The translations under genes and the position numbers were made by a program. A DNA stretch of 64,000 nt, taken from contig CAXXPS010000002.1 in assembly GCA_963669415.2 (NCBI GenBank), forward strand, positions 1,488,001-1,552,000, read 5' to 3'. A model generated the notes under the pieces. The model ran no database searches. It saw nothing but the letters and a program-made list of their open reading frames with translations, and was not told the DNA's origin. This document shows positions 43,348 to 53,367 of this stretch, in pieces. This stretch comes from JAWKWH01 sp963669415. Lineage in GTDB: Bacteria; Pseudomonadota; Alphaproteobacteria; Rhizobiales; Rhizobiaceae. Numbering within the stretch: the first letter of the stretch is position 1; each line of letters begins with the position of its first letter.

Positions 43348-44898
43348 TTGGAAAATTTGGACGTTTCCATACCTTCTGAGCTTCGCAAAACCACCCGTCG
43401 TGGCCGCGCATCGCGCCGGGCGGCCAGCATCCCATTGCAATCAATTCATGCCCGGAAAATTCCTGCGTATGAACTGCTCGACGAAAATTCGCTTGTAGCG
43501 ATCGAAGAGCAGGCTGACTGGATATTATCGAATATCGGCGTGGAATTTCGGGGCGACAAAGCTGCGCTGGAGTTGTTCGATGCTGCCGGAGCGACCGTCT
43601 CAGGCAATCGGGTGACATTCGCCCAAGGGCTCGCCCGGGAACTTTGCCGGACTGCGCCGGCCGAGTTTGTGCTTCATGCGCGTGACCCTTCAAAAAGCGC
43701 CACACTGGGCGGAGACAACATTGTCCTGATGCCCGGTTATGGATCACCATTTGTCAGCGATCTGGAAAATGGCCGCCGATACGCGACTTTGGAAGACTTC
43801 CGAAACTTCGTGAAGCTGACCTATTCTTCACCCTGGCTCCATCATTCCGGCGGCACCGTCTGCGAGCCGACGGACATTCCGGTAAACAAGCGCCATCTTG
43901 ACATGGTGCTGGCGCATCTCACGCTATCGACCAAGCCGTTTATGGGCAGCGTGACTTCGCCGGAACGCGCCCAGGACAGTATCGACATGGCTCGCATCGT
44001 GTTCGGCACACAGTTTGTTGACAACAATGCGGTGATGCAGGGCAACATCAACGTCAATTCTCCGTTGGTCTATGACGAAACCATGTCCGGTGCGTTGAGA
44101 ACTTATGCAGCTGCCAATCAGTGTGTTTGCGTTTCACCGGCGATCTTTGCCGGAGCGATGGGACCTTTGTCACCAGCCGCCGTGGCTGCACAGACGCTTG
44201 CTGAAGGCATGGTCGGCGTCGCATTGAGCCAGCTTGTTCGCCCTGGATGCCCGGTCGTATTTGGAAGCTTTCACTCATCAATGAACCTGAAGACCGGCGC
44301 GCTGACCTTCGGGTCCCCGGAGGCCAATCTGGCCACCATGGTTTTGTCGCAGCTCGGACGACGGCTCGGTGTCCCGGTGCGTTCCGGTGGAGGTCAGATC
44401 ACCGCTTCCAATGCGCCGGACGGGCAAGCCATGCAGGATAGCACCGGCGCCCTTTGGGCAACACTTCTGTCCGGCGCCCACCAGGTTTGGCATGCAGCAG
44501 GCTGGCTCGAGGGCGGGCTTGTCATGTCCTATGAGAAATTCATCATGGATCTCGATCACTGCGGAGCGATGCTGACCCTGCTGCAGGGGATGAGTACCGA
44601 TGTAGAGACTTTTGGCCGTGATGCTTATCTGGAAACGGGTCCCGGACAGAATTTCCTGTCCACGCAGCACACGTTACAACATTTTGCCCAAGCGAACTTC
44701 CAGCCCGCAATTCCGGAAGGTGGGCCGTTTGAGGCCTGGAGCGAGAACGGCAACCTGACCGCGGATCAGCGAGCCACGGCGATTTGGAAGCAAATCCTGG
44801 CTGATTATTCGCCGCCTTCAATTGACGACAGAACAAGCAAGGCGCTGACCGAGTTTGTGGCCGAGCGCAAGTCTTCCATGGACGATCAATGGTTTTGA
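43348..44898 (+). CDS. MttB-family (trimethylamine methyltransferase-like) methyltransferase
   Basis: About 516 residues of the MttB superfamily. The basic stretch TTRRGRASRRAAS is typical for the start; later MPGYGSPFVSDL and GGGQITASNAPDGQAMQ are family hallmarks. There is no in-frame amber codon, so it is the non-pyrrolysine branch that demethylates glycine betaine-like compounds. The frame extends to 43240 and overlaps the LysR start. I prefer TTG 43348 (GGGA 8 bases upstream), which leaves room for a divergent promoter and gives the usual length. Followed 40 bases later by a GcvT-like gene. Confidence 0.85.
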   Translation: MENLDVSIPSELRKTTRRGRASRRAASIPLQSIHARKIPAYELLDENSLVAIEEQADWILSNIGVEFRGDKAALELFDAAGATVSGNRVTFAQGLARELCRTAPAEFVLHARDPSKSATLGGDNIVLMPGYGSPFVSDLENGRRYATLEDFRNFVKLTYSSPWLHHSGGTVCEPTDIPVNKRHLDMVLAHLTLSTKPFMGSVTSPERAQDSIDMARIVFGTQFVDNNAVMQGNINVNSPLVYDETMSGALRTYAAANQCVCVSPAIFAGAMGPLSPAAVAAQTLAEGMVGVALSQLVRPGCPVVFGSFHSSMNLKTGALTFGSPEANLATMVLSQLGRRLGVPVRSGGGQITASNAPDGQAMQDSTGALWATLLSGAHQVWHAAGWLEGGLVMSYEKFIMDLDHCGAMLTLLQGMSTDVETFGRDAYLETGPGQNFLSTQHTLQHFAQANFQPAIPEGGPFEAWSENGNLTADQRATAIWKQILADYSPPSIDDRTSKALTEFVAERKSSMDDQWF

Positions 44899-44938
44899 CA
44901 ATTTTTCAGCAATATCGAACGGATGAGGGAGAGCACCG

Positions 44939-46030
44939 ATGACAGATGAGCTCAGCCGCACCTCTGCGCTAGCTTCGCGGCACACAGCTTTGGGATCTGG
45001 TCTTGAAGACTGGAACGGTATGGGAACGGCGTGGACCTATGACACCAACCCCAATGACGAACACGACGCCATTCGAGAAGCGGCGGGGATGTTCGACATG
45101 TCTCCCTTGAAAAAGGTATTGGTTCGCGGCGAGGATGCTGCTTCCGTTCTCGATCATCTAACTACCCGTGATATCAGCCGGATTGCGCCGGGTTCGGCAG
45201 CCTATCTGTGCGTCCTGACAGACAAGGGCGGGATCGCCGATGATGCTATCGTCTACAATAACGGCGGCAACGACTGGATGATTGTGCATGGATCAGGCGA
45301 TACGATGGCTTTGCTCGAGGCTTCCGCGCAGGGCCGGAACGTGGAAATCGAATTTACCGACAAATTGCATGATCTTTCGGTCCAGGGTCCCAAGTCACTC
45401 GAAATCCTTGATGCCAATTGCGACATCAATCTCTCGGACCTTGTCTATTTCCAACATGCTTCCGCCAATCTCTTCGGCCATGCATGCTGCATATCCCGCA
45501 CTGGATATTCTGGTGAGCGGGGATACGAAGTTTTTGCCGATGCGTCTGTTGTCGGCGATATCTGGGACCGGCTTTCCGAAGCCGGGGTAATGCCCTGTTC
45601 TTTCACGGCGCTCGACAAGGTTCGCATCGAAGCCGGTCTGCTTTTCTATGGCTATGACATGACCGAGGAAAACACGCCTTGGGAAGTTGGCCTGGGCTTC
45701 ACCGTCAGCGAAACCAAGCCGGACTTTCGCGGCAGGGATGCATTGATGGCGGCCAGGGGAAAGGAGACCGTCAACAATGTCTGCCTCGACATTGATCATG
45801 CGGACATGCTGGCGGGTGGCGAGAAATTGTTGCTGGATGGCCAGGAAGTCGGTGTTGTCAACAGTCCGTGCTTTTCACATCGGATGAACAAATCGCTGGC
45901 GTTGGCGCATGTCAGGCCCGGCATCGCGGCTGGTTCGACGTTGCAGGTGTCGGGAGACGGCATTGAGACCACAGCGACTGTTGTCGATAGTCCGATTTAC
46001 GATCCTGGCAAATCGAAAACCCACGCCTGA
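44939..46030 (+). CDS. GcvT-like tetrahydrofolate methyl/aminomethyltransferase
   Basis: About 363 residues of the aminomethyltransferase/DmdA/sarcosine-oxidase folate-domain family. Recognisable segments: YDTNPNDEHDAIREAAGMFDMS, LSVQGPKSLEIL, RTGYSGERGYE and GLLFYGYDM (folate-site region). GGGAG lies upstream of ATG 44939. Together with the MttB-like protein it probably moves a methyl group to tetrahydrofolate. No corrinoid protein is encoded between or near them. Confidence 0.88.
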   Translation: MTDELSRTSALASRHTALGSGLEDWNGMGTAWTYDTNPNDEHDAIREAAGMFDMSPLKKVLVRGEDAASVLDHLTTRDISRIAPGSAAYLCVLTDKGGIADDAIVYNNGGNDWMIVHGSGDTMALLEASAQGRNVEIEFTDKLHDLSVQGPKSLEILDANCDINLSDLVYFQHASANLFGHACCISRTGYSGERGYEVFADASVVGDIWDRLSEAGVMPCSFTALDKVRIEAGLLFYGYDMTEENTPWEVGLGFTVSETKPDFRGRDALMAARGKETVNNVCLDIDHADMLAGGEKLLLDGQEVGVVNSPCFSHRMNKSLALAHVRPGIAAGSTLQVSGDGIETTATVVDSPIYDPGKSKTHA

Positions 46031-46045
46031 TTTCGGACCCATCAC

Positions 46046-46981
46046 TCAGCGCTGTTTGCCGCCGGCGCTGATGCCGATTGCCGCAAGGATCACCAGACCG
46101 GTGGTCAGGTCGCGATAGAACGGATCGGCATTCAAAATATTGAAGCCATTGTTGATCAGCGCGAGCAACAGAACGCCGGCGATACTGCGCCAGACTGCGC
46201 CGACACCGCCATAAATGCTGGTGCCGCCCAGGATGACAGCTGCAATCGCCTGCAGTTCCATACCCGTTCCCGCCGATGCCTGACCCATGGATATGCGCGA
46301 AACCGCGATTGCAGACGCCAGGCCGGCGGCAAGTCCGGCGATCGAGAATGTGGCGATCTTGATCCGGTTCGTCCGAATACCCGAAAGGATTGCGGCTTCT
46401 TCGTTGCCGCCAACCGAGAACACTTTGCGGCCGAACACAGTGCGGTTGAGCACGAATGTCAGGATGACCGCAAAACCAACCATCACCCAAACAGCGATGA
46501 AAACGCCACCTATCCGGTCACGGCCAAGCCACGTGAATTCAACCATTCGAACCGGAATGAGCTTTCCATCCGACAGAACAATCGCAATGCCTTTGAAAAT
46601 AAGACTGGTAGCGATTGTCGCGAGGAAGGAGTGAACCTTGAGTGTTGTGATGACCACGCCGTTGACCGTCCCCAATGCCAGACCGATCACAGGCGCCAAT
46701 AGCAGCCCGAGATAGGGATCAACATGCAGCGCAATCCAGGCCGAACAGACCGCCCCCATGGCAAATATCGACCCAACAGACAGGTCAAATCCGCCGGCGA
46801 TGATGACCAGTGTCATCGCGGCGGCCATGATGGCGAGCGGAGCGTTCTGGTTGAGGATGTTCAAAAGATTGCGGAAGGTGAAGAAGCTGTCTGAGAGAAA
46901 GCTGAGCCCGATGATGAGCACGACGATCATGATCAGAACGGCGTAGTTCTGCAGAAACCTCAATATGGCGTGGCTAATCAT
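46046..46981 (-). CDS. Ribose-type ABC transporter permease
   Basis: About 311 residues, RbsC/YjfF/BPD_transp_2 family with about eight to ten hydrophobic segments. FDLSVGSIFAMGAV and LGLALGTVNGVVITTLK are the diagnostic loops. It overlaps the upstream ATPase gene by four bases and ends 15 bases from the convergent GcvT-like gene. Confidence 0.92.
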   Translation of the reverse strand: MISHAILRFLQNYAVLIMIVVLIIGLSFLSDSFFTFRNLLNILNQNAPLAIMAAAMTLVIIAGGFDLSVGSIFAMGAVCSAWIALHVDPYLGLLLAPVIGLALGTVNGVVITTLKVHSFLATIATSLIFKGIAIVLSDGKLIPVRMVEFTWLGRDRIGGVFIAVWVMVGFAVILTFVLNRTVFGRKVFSVGGNEEAAILSGIRTNRIKIATFSIAGLAAGLASAIAVSRISMGQASAGTGMELQAIAAVILGGTSIYGGVGAVWRSIAGVLLLALINNGFNILNADPFYRDLTTGLVILAAIGISAGGKQR

Positions 46982-48522
46982 TCGGAACTCTCATTAAGGC
47001 TTTTTGCATGGTTGGCGCTTTGGTGATGAAACAGTGCAGACAGGACGGATGCCTCGTCGTTTTCGGATGGGTCGATCTCCTCGACAATTGATCCCCTGTC
47101 GATCAGATAGGCCCGGTGTGCCAGACCAAGCACTTCGTCGATCTCACTGGAAACTAGCAGAATGGCTGCTCCCGATGCCGCAAGCTCGGCGATGGCTTCA
47201 TGAATTCTCTGCCGTGCACCCACGTCAACGCCACGGCTCGGCTCGTCAAGAATGACCACACGCGGACTTTCCATCAGCCATTTGCCTATCAGCACTTTTT
47301 GCTGATTGCCTCCGGAATAGTTCGAGACGTCGCCATCAACGGCGGCCGGCCGGACCTGGAAATGGTCAATCAGTTCGACAGCCCGTTTCCTTTCATCCGT
47401 GCTTTTGACAACACCGTAAGAGGAGAGGTTTTTCAGGTGCGGCAATGACATGTTCGCGCGCACCGGCATGGTCATGATCAACCCCTGTTTGCGCCTGTCT
47501 TCAGGCACCATCACCAGTCCGCGGTCATTTGATTTTGCGACTGTTCTTTCCGTGTAGGGCTCGCCGTCCAGCACAAGCTCTCCACTCGTCGCAGCATCCG
47601 CTCCGATGATTGCCCGGACGATCTCGCTGCGCCCACTGCCCACCAGACCAATCAAGCCGACGATTTCTCCCCGCCCCACGGTCAATGTTGCATCCTGTGC
47701 TCCCGCCGCACTTGAAAGGTGCTTTGCTTCGAGAGCGATTTCGGACGATTTGGGCGGCGATTTTTCGGGATAGGGCGTTTCGGTCTTTCCACCGCCAAGC
47801 ATTGACGCAACCAGGTCGGACTTGCTCAAGCCTTCAGTTGCAGCCGTCATCACATGATCGCCGTCGCGCAGAACCGTGATTCTGTCAGTCACAGCTAAAA
47901 TGTCGTCCAGGAAATGCGAGACATAGATGACCGTGCGGCCCTCGGCTCGCAAATTGCGCATTGAATCATGTAGCTGATCGACTTCACTTTTCGACAGGGA
48001 GGAGGTCGGCTCGTCCATGACGATCACTTTGGCGTCGCGGGCAAGTGCGCGGAGGATTTCGATTTTCTGCTGATCGGCAATCGAAAGTTCTGAGACAACC
48101 GCGTGTGGATCAAGCGTAAAACCGCTCGACTTCATCAATTGCTCAAGCCGGGCGGCTTCGCTTGCGCGAAGCACTCCCCACTGATGTTCCTCTATACCGA
48201 GAAAGACATTCTGGGCGACGGTCAATGCCGGCACCAGTTGAAGTTCCTGGTGCATCATGGCGATGCCATTGGCGAGTGCAGTGTGAGGGTCCCAGCCCAC
48301 TGCGGCACGGCCAAACACTTCCATCTTGCCTTGCGAGGCAGTGTAGTATCCGCCAAGTACCTTGCCCAAGGTCGATTTGCCGGCGCCGTTTTCACCGACG
48401 AGACCGTGAATCTCTCCCGGCAGGATATCAAGCGTGACATCGCGGAGCACCGAGACGCCGGCGAAAGATACGCCTATTCCTTCGGCACGAATTGCCGGTT
48501 TGCCTACCCCATTAAATGTCAT
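46978..48522 (-). CDS. Ribose-type ABC transporter ATP-binding protein (double domain)
   Basis: About 514 residues with two ABC domains. The first has Walker A GLVGENGAGKST and Walker B VIVMDEPTSSLS; the second has the degenerate GLIGLVGSGRSE, signature YSGGNQQKVLIGKWL and VVILDEPSRGVDVGA, as in RbsA/MglA. It begins 11 bases after the hydantoinase B stop, tying uptake to ring opening. ATG 48522 is preferred over TTG 48525. Confidence 0.92.
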   Translation of the reverse strand: MTFNGVGKPAIRAEGIGVSFAGVSVLRDVTLDILPGEIHGLVGENGAGKSTLGKVLGGYYTASQGKMEVFGRAAVGWDPHTALANGIAMMHQELQLVPALTVAQNVFLGIEEHQWGVLRASEAARLEQLMKSSGFTLDPHAVVSELSIADQQKIEILRALARDAKVIVMDEPTSSLSKSEVDQLHDSMRNLRAEGRTVIYVSHFLDDILAVTDRITVLRDGDHVMTAATEGLSKSDLVASMLGGGKTETPYPEKSPPKSSEIALEAKHLSSAAGAQDATLTVGRGEIVGLIGLVGSGRSEIVRAIIGADAATSGELVLDGEPYTERTVAKSNDRGLVMVPEDRRKQGLIMTMPVRANMSLPHLKNLSSYGVVKSTDERKRAVELIDHFQVRPAAVDGDVSNYSGGNQQKVLIGKWLMESPRVVILDEPSRGVDVGARQRIHEAIAELAASGAAILLVSSEIDEVLGLAHRAYLIDRGSIVEEIDPSENDEASVLSALFHHQSANHAKSLNESSE

Positions 48523-48533
48523 CAACCCGCCGG

Positions 48534-50240
48534 TTAAATCCTCGGCTTCGACGCCGCTTCATCGACGATCATATCAGGTCCGACCTTGACTCCATAGGCT
48601 TCCCAGGCGCCTTCGCGCGAAACATAACCAAGCCGGATGTCCTCAAGCACTTCATCGACCGGGCGGGCCAATGGCGCACCATTTCCGCCTCCGCCACCGG
48701 TTTTGGTTTCGACAACAGTATCGGCTTCGAAGTGCCGGGCACGCATTTTCAGCAACCGCTCGGTCGAACCGTCCGGAAAAGTAAGTTCGATTTCCGGACC
48801 CTCACCATCGCCACCACCGTTCAGGCCCCACGCAGGTGTCCGCGAGCGCTCGAACCAAAGGGCGCTGTAGCAGTCCTCAAGCGTTTTATAACGGCGCACA
48901 ACCCCGCAGCCGCCCCGGTACCGGCCGGGGCCGCCTGAATCTGTGCGGATCGAAAACTCTTCCAGCCGCACCGGGAACTTTGTCTCCATCACCTCGGCGG
49001 GAATGTTCCTGAAACCGCCATTGACCAGATTGATCAACGCGCTTTCGCCGTCGCCGTCTGCGCGACCGCCCCATCCACCGGCCGTTGGCTCGATTGAAAT
49101 CCATTGCCCGCGCTTGGGATCAACCGAGAAGAATCCGGCAACCATCGAGTCGCCATAGTGGGCGGCCGTAGAACGCTCCGGCATTGCCTCCGACAGGCAC
49201 GAAATAAACAGGTCCGCCAGCAGGCCCAATCCGGTGAAATACCATTCGCATGCCGCCGGTTCCTTGGCATTGAACATGCACTCCTCGGGCATTTTCACCG
49301 TCATCGTCTCAAATGATCCGCCGGTTATCGCGCGGTCCGGGCTGATCATCGTCTTGTAGGCCAGCCTCAGCAGAGATTCTGTCTGACTGGCGCCGCAATT
49401 AACCGAACCGGCCACCGGCCCGGATGTCCCGGTCAGATCGACGGTCAGCGCATCGCCCTTGACCGTCAGCGTCATTGCGACCTTTACCGGCTCTTCACCG
49501 AAACCGTCATTGTCGAGATAGCCTTCCCGCGACCATGTACCGTCTTTGATGGCGGATATTGCTTCGCGATCTAGCCGCCGCGCCTGGTCGAAAATGTTCT
49601 GGCAGGCTGAACGGTAGGTTTCCGCTCCGATGCGCTCGAGCAATTGCGACAGGCGGCGCTCACCGGTGCGAATAGCTGCGATCTGGGCACCGAGGTCGCC
49701 AATTGAGGCATCCGGCAAACGGGTATTGAGGCGCAGGTGATCATACCATTCGCGGATCGGAACACCTTGCTTGACGATTCTAGTCGGTCCAAGGCGCAGA
49801 CCTTCCTGATAGATATTGGTCGATCCCATGGTCGAGCCTGGATCGATGGCGCCAATATCGTTCCAGTGTGCCCGCGCGGCGCCAAATCCAATCAACTCGC
49901 CCTTGAAGAAAATCGGCCCGATAGCGGTGATATCGTGCAGGTGCGTTCCCTGCATATAACTGTCGTTCATAATGAAGATGTCGCCTTCGGCGATATCGTC
50001 ACCGTAGTAGTCTTTGACATATTTTACGCAGACATCGATGGCGCCGATAAATAGTGGTACGCCCGTCGATTGACCGAGCATGTTTCCGTGCTCGTCCATC
50101 AGGGCGACGGCGCTGTCCTTGCCCTCGTAGATGATTGCCGAGTGCGCCGAACGCCACAAAGAGGCATTCATGTCTCCGGCACAGGAGATTACAAAATTCC
50201 TGACGACTTCCGTCGTGATAGGGTCGGCTGTTTTTGTCAT
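48534..50240 (-). CDS. Hydantoinase B/oxoprolinase family subunit
   Basis: About 568 residues, HyuB family: ITTEVVRNFVISCAGDMNASL at the start (as ITTEVVRNFVIS), FIMNDSYMQGTHLHDI, AARAHWNDIGA, GGPGRYRGGCG and AWGLNGGGDGEGP. With HyuA it forms an ATP-dependent or ATP-independent amidohydrolase for hydantoins, 5-oxoproline or similar lactams, or an acetone-carboxylase-like enzyme. The start overlaps the HyuA stop by four bases. Confidence 0.9.
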   Translation of the reverse strand: MTKTADPITTEVVRNFVISCAGDMNASLWRSAHSAIIYEGKDSAVALMDEHGNMLGQSTGVPLFIGAIDVCVKYVKDYYGDDIAEGDIFIMNDSYMQGTHLHDITAIGPIFFKGELIGFGAARAHWNDIGAIDPGSTMGSTNIYQEGLRLGPTRIVKQGVPIREWYDHLRLNTRLPDASIGDLGAQIAAIRTGERRLSQLLERIGAETYRSACQNIFDQARRLDREAISAIKDGTWSREGYLDNDGFGEEPVKVAMTLTVKGDALTVDLTGTSGPVAGSVNCGASQTESLLRLAYKTMISPDRAITGGSFETMTVKMPEECMFNAKEPAACEWYFTGLGLLADLFISCLSEAMPERSTAAHYGDSMVAGFFSVDPKRGQWISIEPTAGGWGGRADGDGESALINLVNGGFRNIPAEVMETKFPVRLEEFSIRTDSGGPGRYRGGCGVVRRYKTLEDCYSALWFERSRTPAWGLNGGGDGEGPEIELTFPDGSTERLLKMRARHFEADTVVETKTGGGGGNGAPLARPVDEVLEDIRLGYVSREGAWEAYGVKVGPDMIVDEAASKPRI

Positions 50241-52267
50241 CCTTGCGCCCTCACCTTGGTCAACGACAGGTGGCCGCCGTCGATGGTTGTGACCTGCCAG
50301 TCCGGCGGAACCAGCGTCGTTGCGGTACCTTCCTCGATTATTGCAGGTCCGTTGACCACGTCTCCGTCGCCGATCGAATTGCGGTCAATAATCGCGGTTG
50401 GCAGTGCTTTACCGGAAAAATGCACGTCGCGTTGACGCTGAGGCCTGGCCTGTTCGGGAGCCGGCGGTGCACTGCCGGGTCGCGGTAAGCGGCCAAGCGC
50501 GGCAACGCGGATATTGGCCATTTCAACCCGGTTTTCGGGGCTTGAATGGCCGTATTGCCGTTCATATGCAACATCGAAGGCACTTCGTACCGCTTCCATG
50601 TCTATCGGACCGTCAGGGACCGGAATGGTCAGGACATATTCCTGCCCGTAGTACCGGAAATCGATGGCGCGTTCGAACGCGATGGCGCCGGGATCGATAC
50701 CCTCTCCGGTCAAATACTCCCGGCCACGGTCCTGCAAAGCCTCGAATGCCGCCTCGAGGGCTTTCACCTCCATCAGGTCCCAGAAGCTGTATAGCGTCTC
50801 CTTGAAGTCGTGACGGACGTCTGTCTGCAGCATCCCCCAGGCGGAGAAAGCACCGGGGTGAACCGGAATGATGACTTCGGAAATCTGGAGTTCCTCGGCC
50901 AGAGCCGCTGCCTGCGCAGGACCGGCGCCGCCAAAGGCGACAAGCGAGAAATCGCGCGGATCGATGCCGCGCTGAATAGTAATCGTGCGGATGGCGTCAG
51001 CCATTTTGGCATTGACGATATCGACCACGCCCTGCGCCATTGCCTCCGCCGACATGTCAAAACGGCTTCCCATGTCAGCGAGGACCTTGAAGGCCGCTTC
51101 GCGATCCAGCGTCATTTCGCCGCCGGAGAAGTTGGCGCCATCGAGACGGCCCAACACAAGATTGGCATCGGAAACCGTCGGCTCCTTTCCTCCGAGACCG
51201 TAGCACACAGGTCCCGGGTTAGAGCCGGCGGACTGCGGACCGACGCGCATGGCGCCTGCCTCCTCCCAGGCAATTGAGCCGCCGCCTGCGCCGATGACAT
51301 GAATATCGACCACCGACATTTGCACCGGCAGGCCCTCCAGCGTCGTTTCATTCGAGCCGGACGGAAGTCCATCTATAATCAGGCTGGCGTCGAAAGAGGT
51401 GCCACCCATATCGACGCAGATCAGGTTGGGACGGCCAGTTGCGGCCGACAGGGCCTTGCCGCCAATTGCACCGCCGACCGGCCCGGATAACAATGTCTGG
51501 AGAGGTGAACGGCTTGCGGAAGTGGCGCTCATCACACCACCATTGGACTCCATGACATGGATGCCTTGACCAGCCGGTAGCCGGCCCTCAAGCTCCCCGA
51601 CCAGCGTTTCAAGGTATTTCCGGACGACTGGCGCGAGATAGCTATCCATGGCGGTTGTCGACGTTCGCTCGAACTCTCGCCACTCTGGTGAGACCTCGTG
51701 CGACAGGGCGATGGCGACGCCGGGCAGACGCTCGGCCAGGTATTTTGCAGCCTCGACCTCATGGGCCGGATTTTTGAACGCGAACAGGAGGCAGACGGCG
51801 ATTGCCTCGTAGTTCTCTCTCTTTGCGGCTTCGACAAGTTCGTCCAAGTCTTCAAACGACAATGGTTCGACAACCTCGCCGTCGGCAGCAATTCGTCCGC
51901 GGGCGGTGAATGTGTGCTCCAACGACACCAGCGGCTTGGGCTTGTTCCAGCGAATGGAGAAGATTTCGCCACGGTTGTTGCCCTGGATCGTGTAAATGTC
52001 GCGAAAGTTCTGTGTCGTCAGCAGCGCGACTTTTGCTCCGCGCCGGGTAAGAAGCGCGTTCAGGCCAACGGTTGTTCCGTGCACAAAGAAGTCGATATTG
52101 GCGTCTGCATCAATCGCCGCCTCGATCCCTTGTAAAACCGCCAGTGCCGGATTGTGGGGCGTTGAAAGCACCTTGTAGGCACCGCAGGAGCCTGACTGGC
52201 TATCCTGAAAGACAATATCGGTAAACGTCCCGCCAATATCAGCGGACACGCGGAAGTGTTTGGCCAC
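50237..52267 (-). CDS. Hydantoinase A/oxoprolinase family subunit
   Basis: About 676 residues, HyuA family with an actin-like ATPase fold: VSADIGGTFTDIVFQ at the N-terminus, VDMGGTSFDASLI in the second lobe, and SLVAFGGAGPAQAAALA. GTG 52267 with AAGGTG upstream is chosen; the frame extends to 52327 but homologous sequence begins only at residue 24 of that frame. It pairs with HyuB. Being downstream of a binding protein and upstream of its permease, it very likely acts on the imported ligand. Confidence 0.9.
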   Translation of the reverse strand: MAKHFRVSADIGGTFTDIVFQDSQSGSCGAYKVLSTPHNPALAVLQGIEAAIDADANIDFFVHGTTVGLNALLTRRGAKVALLTTQNFRDIYTIQGNNRGEIFSIRWNKPKPLVSLEHTFTARGRIAADGEVVEPLSFEDLDELVEAAKRENYEAIAVCLLFAFKNPAHEVEAAKYLAERLPGVAIALSHEVSPEWREFERTSTTAMDSYLAPVVRKYLETLVGELEGRLPAGQGIHVMESNGGVMSATSASRSPLQTLLSGPVGGAIGGKALSAATGRPNLICVDMGGTSFDASLIIDGLPSGSNETTLEGLPVQMSVVDIHVIGAGGGSIAWEEAGAMRVGPQSAGSNPGPVCYGLGGKEPTVSDANLVLGRLDGANFSGGEMTLDREAAFKVLADMGSRFDMSAEAMAQGVVDIVNAKMADAIRTITIQRGIDPRDFSLVAFGGAGPAQAAALAEELQISEVIIPVHPGAFSAWGMLQTDVRHDFKETLYSFWDLMEVKALEAAFEALQDRGREYLTGEGIDPGAIAFERAIDFRYYGQEYVLTIPVPDGPIDMEAVRSAFDVAYERQYGHSSPENRVEMANIRVAALGRLPRPGSAPPAPEQARPQRQRDVHFSGKALPTAIIDRNSIGDGDVVNGPAIIEEGTATTLVPPDWQVTTIDGGHLSLTKVRAQG

Positions 52268-52296
52268 GGTCTTCACCTTGAAAATAGTTTGGTGGT

Positions 52297-52318
52297 GCCG
52301 GGGCACAATCGCCCCGGC
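52297..52318 (-). other. Intercistronic stem-loop after binding-protein gene
   Basis: Perfect 8-bp stem GCCGGGGC/GCCCCGGC (52297-52304, 52311-52318) with a 6-nt loop, between the binding-protein gene and hydantoinase A. No U run follows. Same position and likely function as the other stem-loops after binding-protein genes. Confidence 0.65.
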
Positions 52319-52338
52319 GCGGATCATCTAGTCCGGTA

Positions 52339-53331
52339 TTACTGAGCCCACTCGCCCTTGAAGTCAGGGTTTGCGTCGAGCACGCCCTTGTCGATCATCG
52401 CCTCCAAAGGACCGGCCGTATCCATGTTGATGATCTGGGTCACCGGTTTGCCCTCGATCGCGTTGACGATCTGCTCTGCCGCAAGCGCACCCATGGTTTT
52501 CGGGAAATAGGCCAGTGTAGCGTCCCAACGACCCTCACGGATTGCGTCGATTGAGATCGACGCAGCCCCACCACCGGCAAGGTAGAGGTCAGGAACATTA
52601 TATCCCGCAGCTTCAAGTGCGATCTCCGCTCCAACGAGATGCTGATCCGCATTTGACAGGATCACGTGCACATCGTTTGCCGCCTGAAGAATATCGGTCA
52701 TTGCCGTCAGCGACTTGTCCGGATCATACCAACCCTCGCCAACAGCCAGAACCTTGATGTTGCTGTGTCCGGCGAGAACCTTCTGGAAGGTTTCGAGGCG
52801 CAGATTGTCAAACGGGAAAATTTTCGCGCCGATCAGAATAACCACATTGCATGGATCGCGACCCTCGCATTGCTTGACCACTGCATTGGCCTGGAATGTT
52901 GCGCCATCGACGGGCGGTGAAGCGACCGTCGTGGTGATGCCGTCAACCTGAGGCTCAAGCGTTGTCAGATCAGGACCTACCGGGAAGAGTACCGTGCCGA
53001 TCGGCGTTCCAGCAGCGATCACCTGTTCGAACGCGCCAGCGATACCAACCGTATCATTGGGCGCGACGATGAAGCCTGCGAAATTTCCTCCGGCCAATGC
53101 GTCCTCGATCTGGCTGTATTGATGTGCCGGGTCAAACTTGCCGTCAAAAATGGCCGTCTCGTAGCCAAGTTCCTTGGCCTTTTCTTCAACACCGGCGTAG
53201 GTCGCCTGATTGAAGCCATTCTGCGAAGCCGCCGCAAAGTAGGCAATTTTTTTCGATTGCGCCTGGGCAAGCGGGGTGAGCGCCAATGCCAGCCCCGCGC
53301 CAATCGCCAGTAATTTCAATGCCCTTAACAT
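52339..53331 (-). CDS. Ribose-type ABC transporter substrate-binding protein
   Basis: About 330 residues, Peripla_BP_4 family. Signal peptide MLRALKLLAIGAGLALALTP with cleavage near AQAQS, then KKIAYFAAASQNGFNQATYAGVEE (first ligand loop; split KKIAYFAAASQNG, FNQATYAGVEE). GGGAG 8 bases before ATG 53331. First gene of the five-gene operon (binding protein, HyuA, HyuB, ATPase, permease). The family binds sugars, autoinducers and some cyclic compounds; the adjacent hydantoinase suggests a ring-containing amide. Confidence 0.92.
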   Translation of the reverse strand: MLRALKLLAIGAGLALALTPLAQAQSKKIAYFAAASQNGFNQATYAGVEEKAKELGYETAIFDGKFDPAHQYSQIEDALAGGNFAGFIVAPNDTVGIAGAFEQVIAAGTPIGTVLFPVGPDLTTLEPQVDGITTTVASPPVDGATFQANAVVKQCEGRDPCNVVILIGAKIFPFDNLRLETFQKVLAGHSNIKVLAVGEGWYDPDKSLTAMTDILQAANDVHVILSNADQHLVGAEIALEAAGYNVPDLYLAGGGAASISIDAIREGRWDATLAYFPKTMGALAAEQIVNAIEGKPVTQIINMDTAGPLEAMIDKGVLDANPDFKGEWAQ

Positions 53332-53367
53332 ATGAACACTCCCTGATGCTTGTCTTATGCCGCACAT

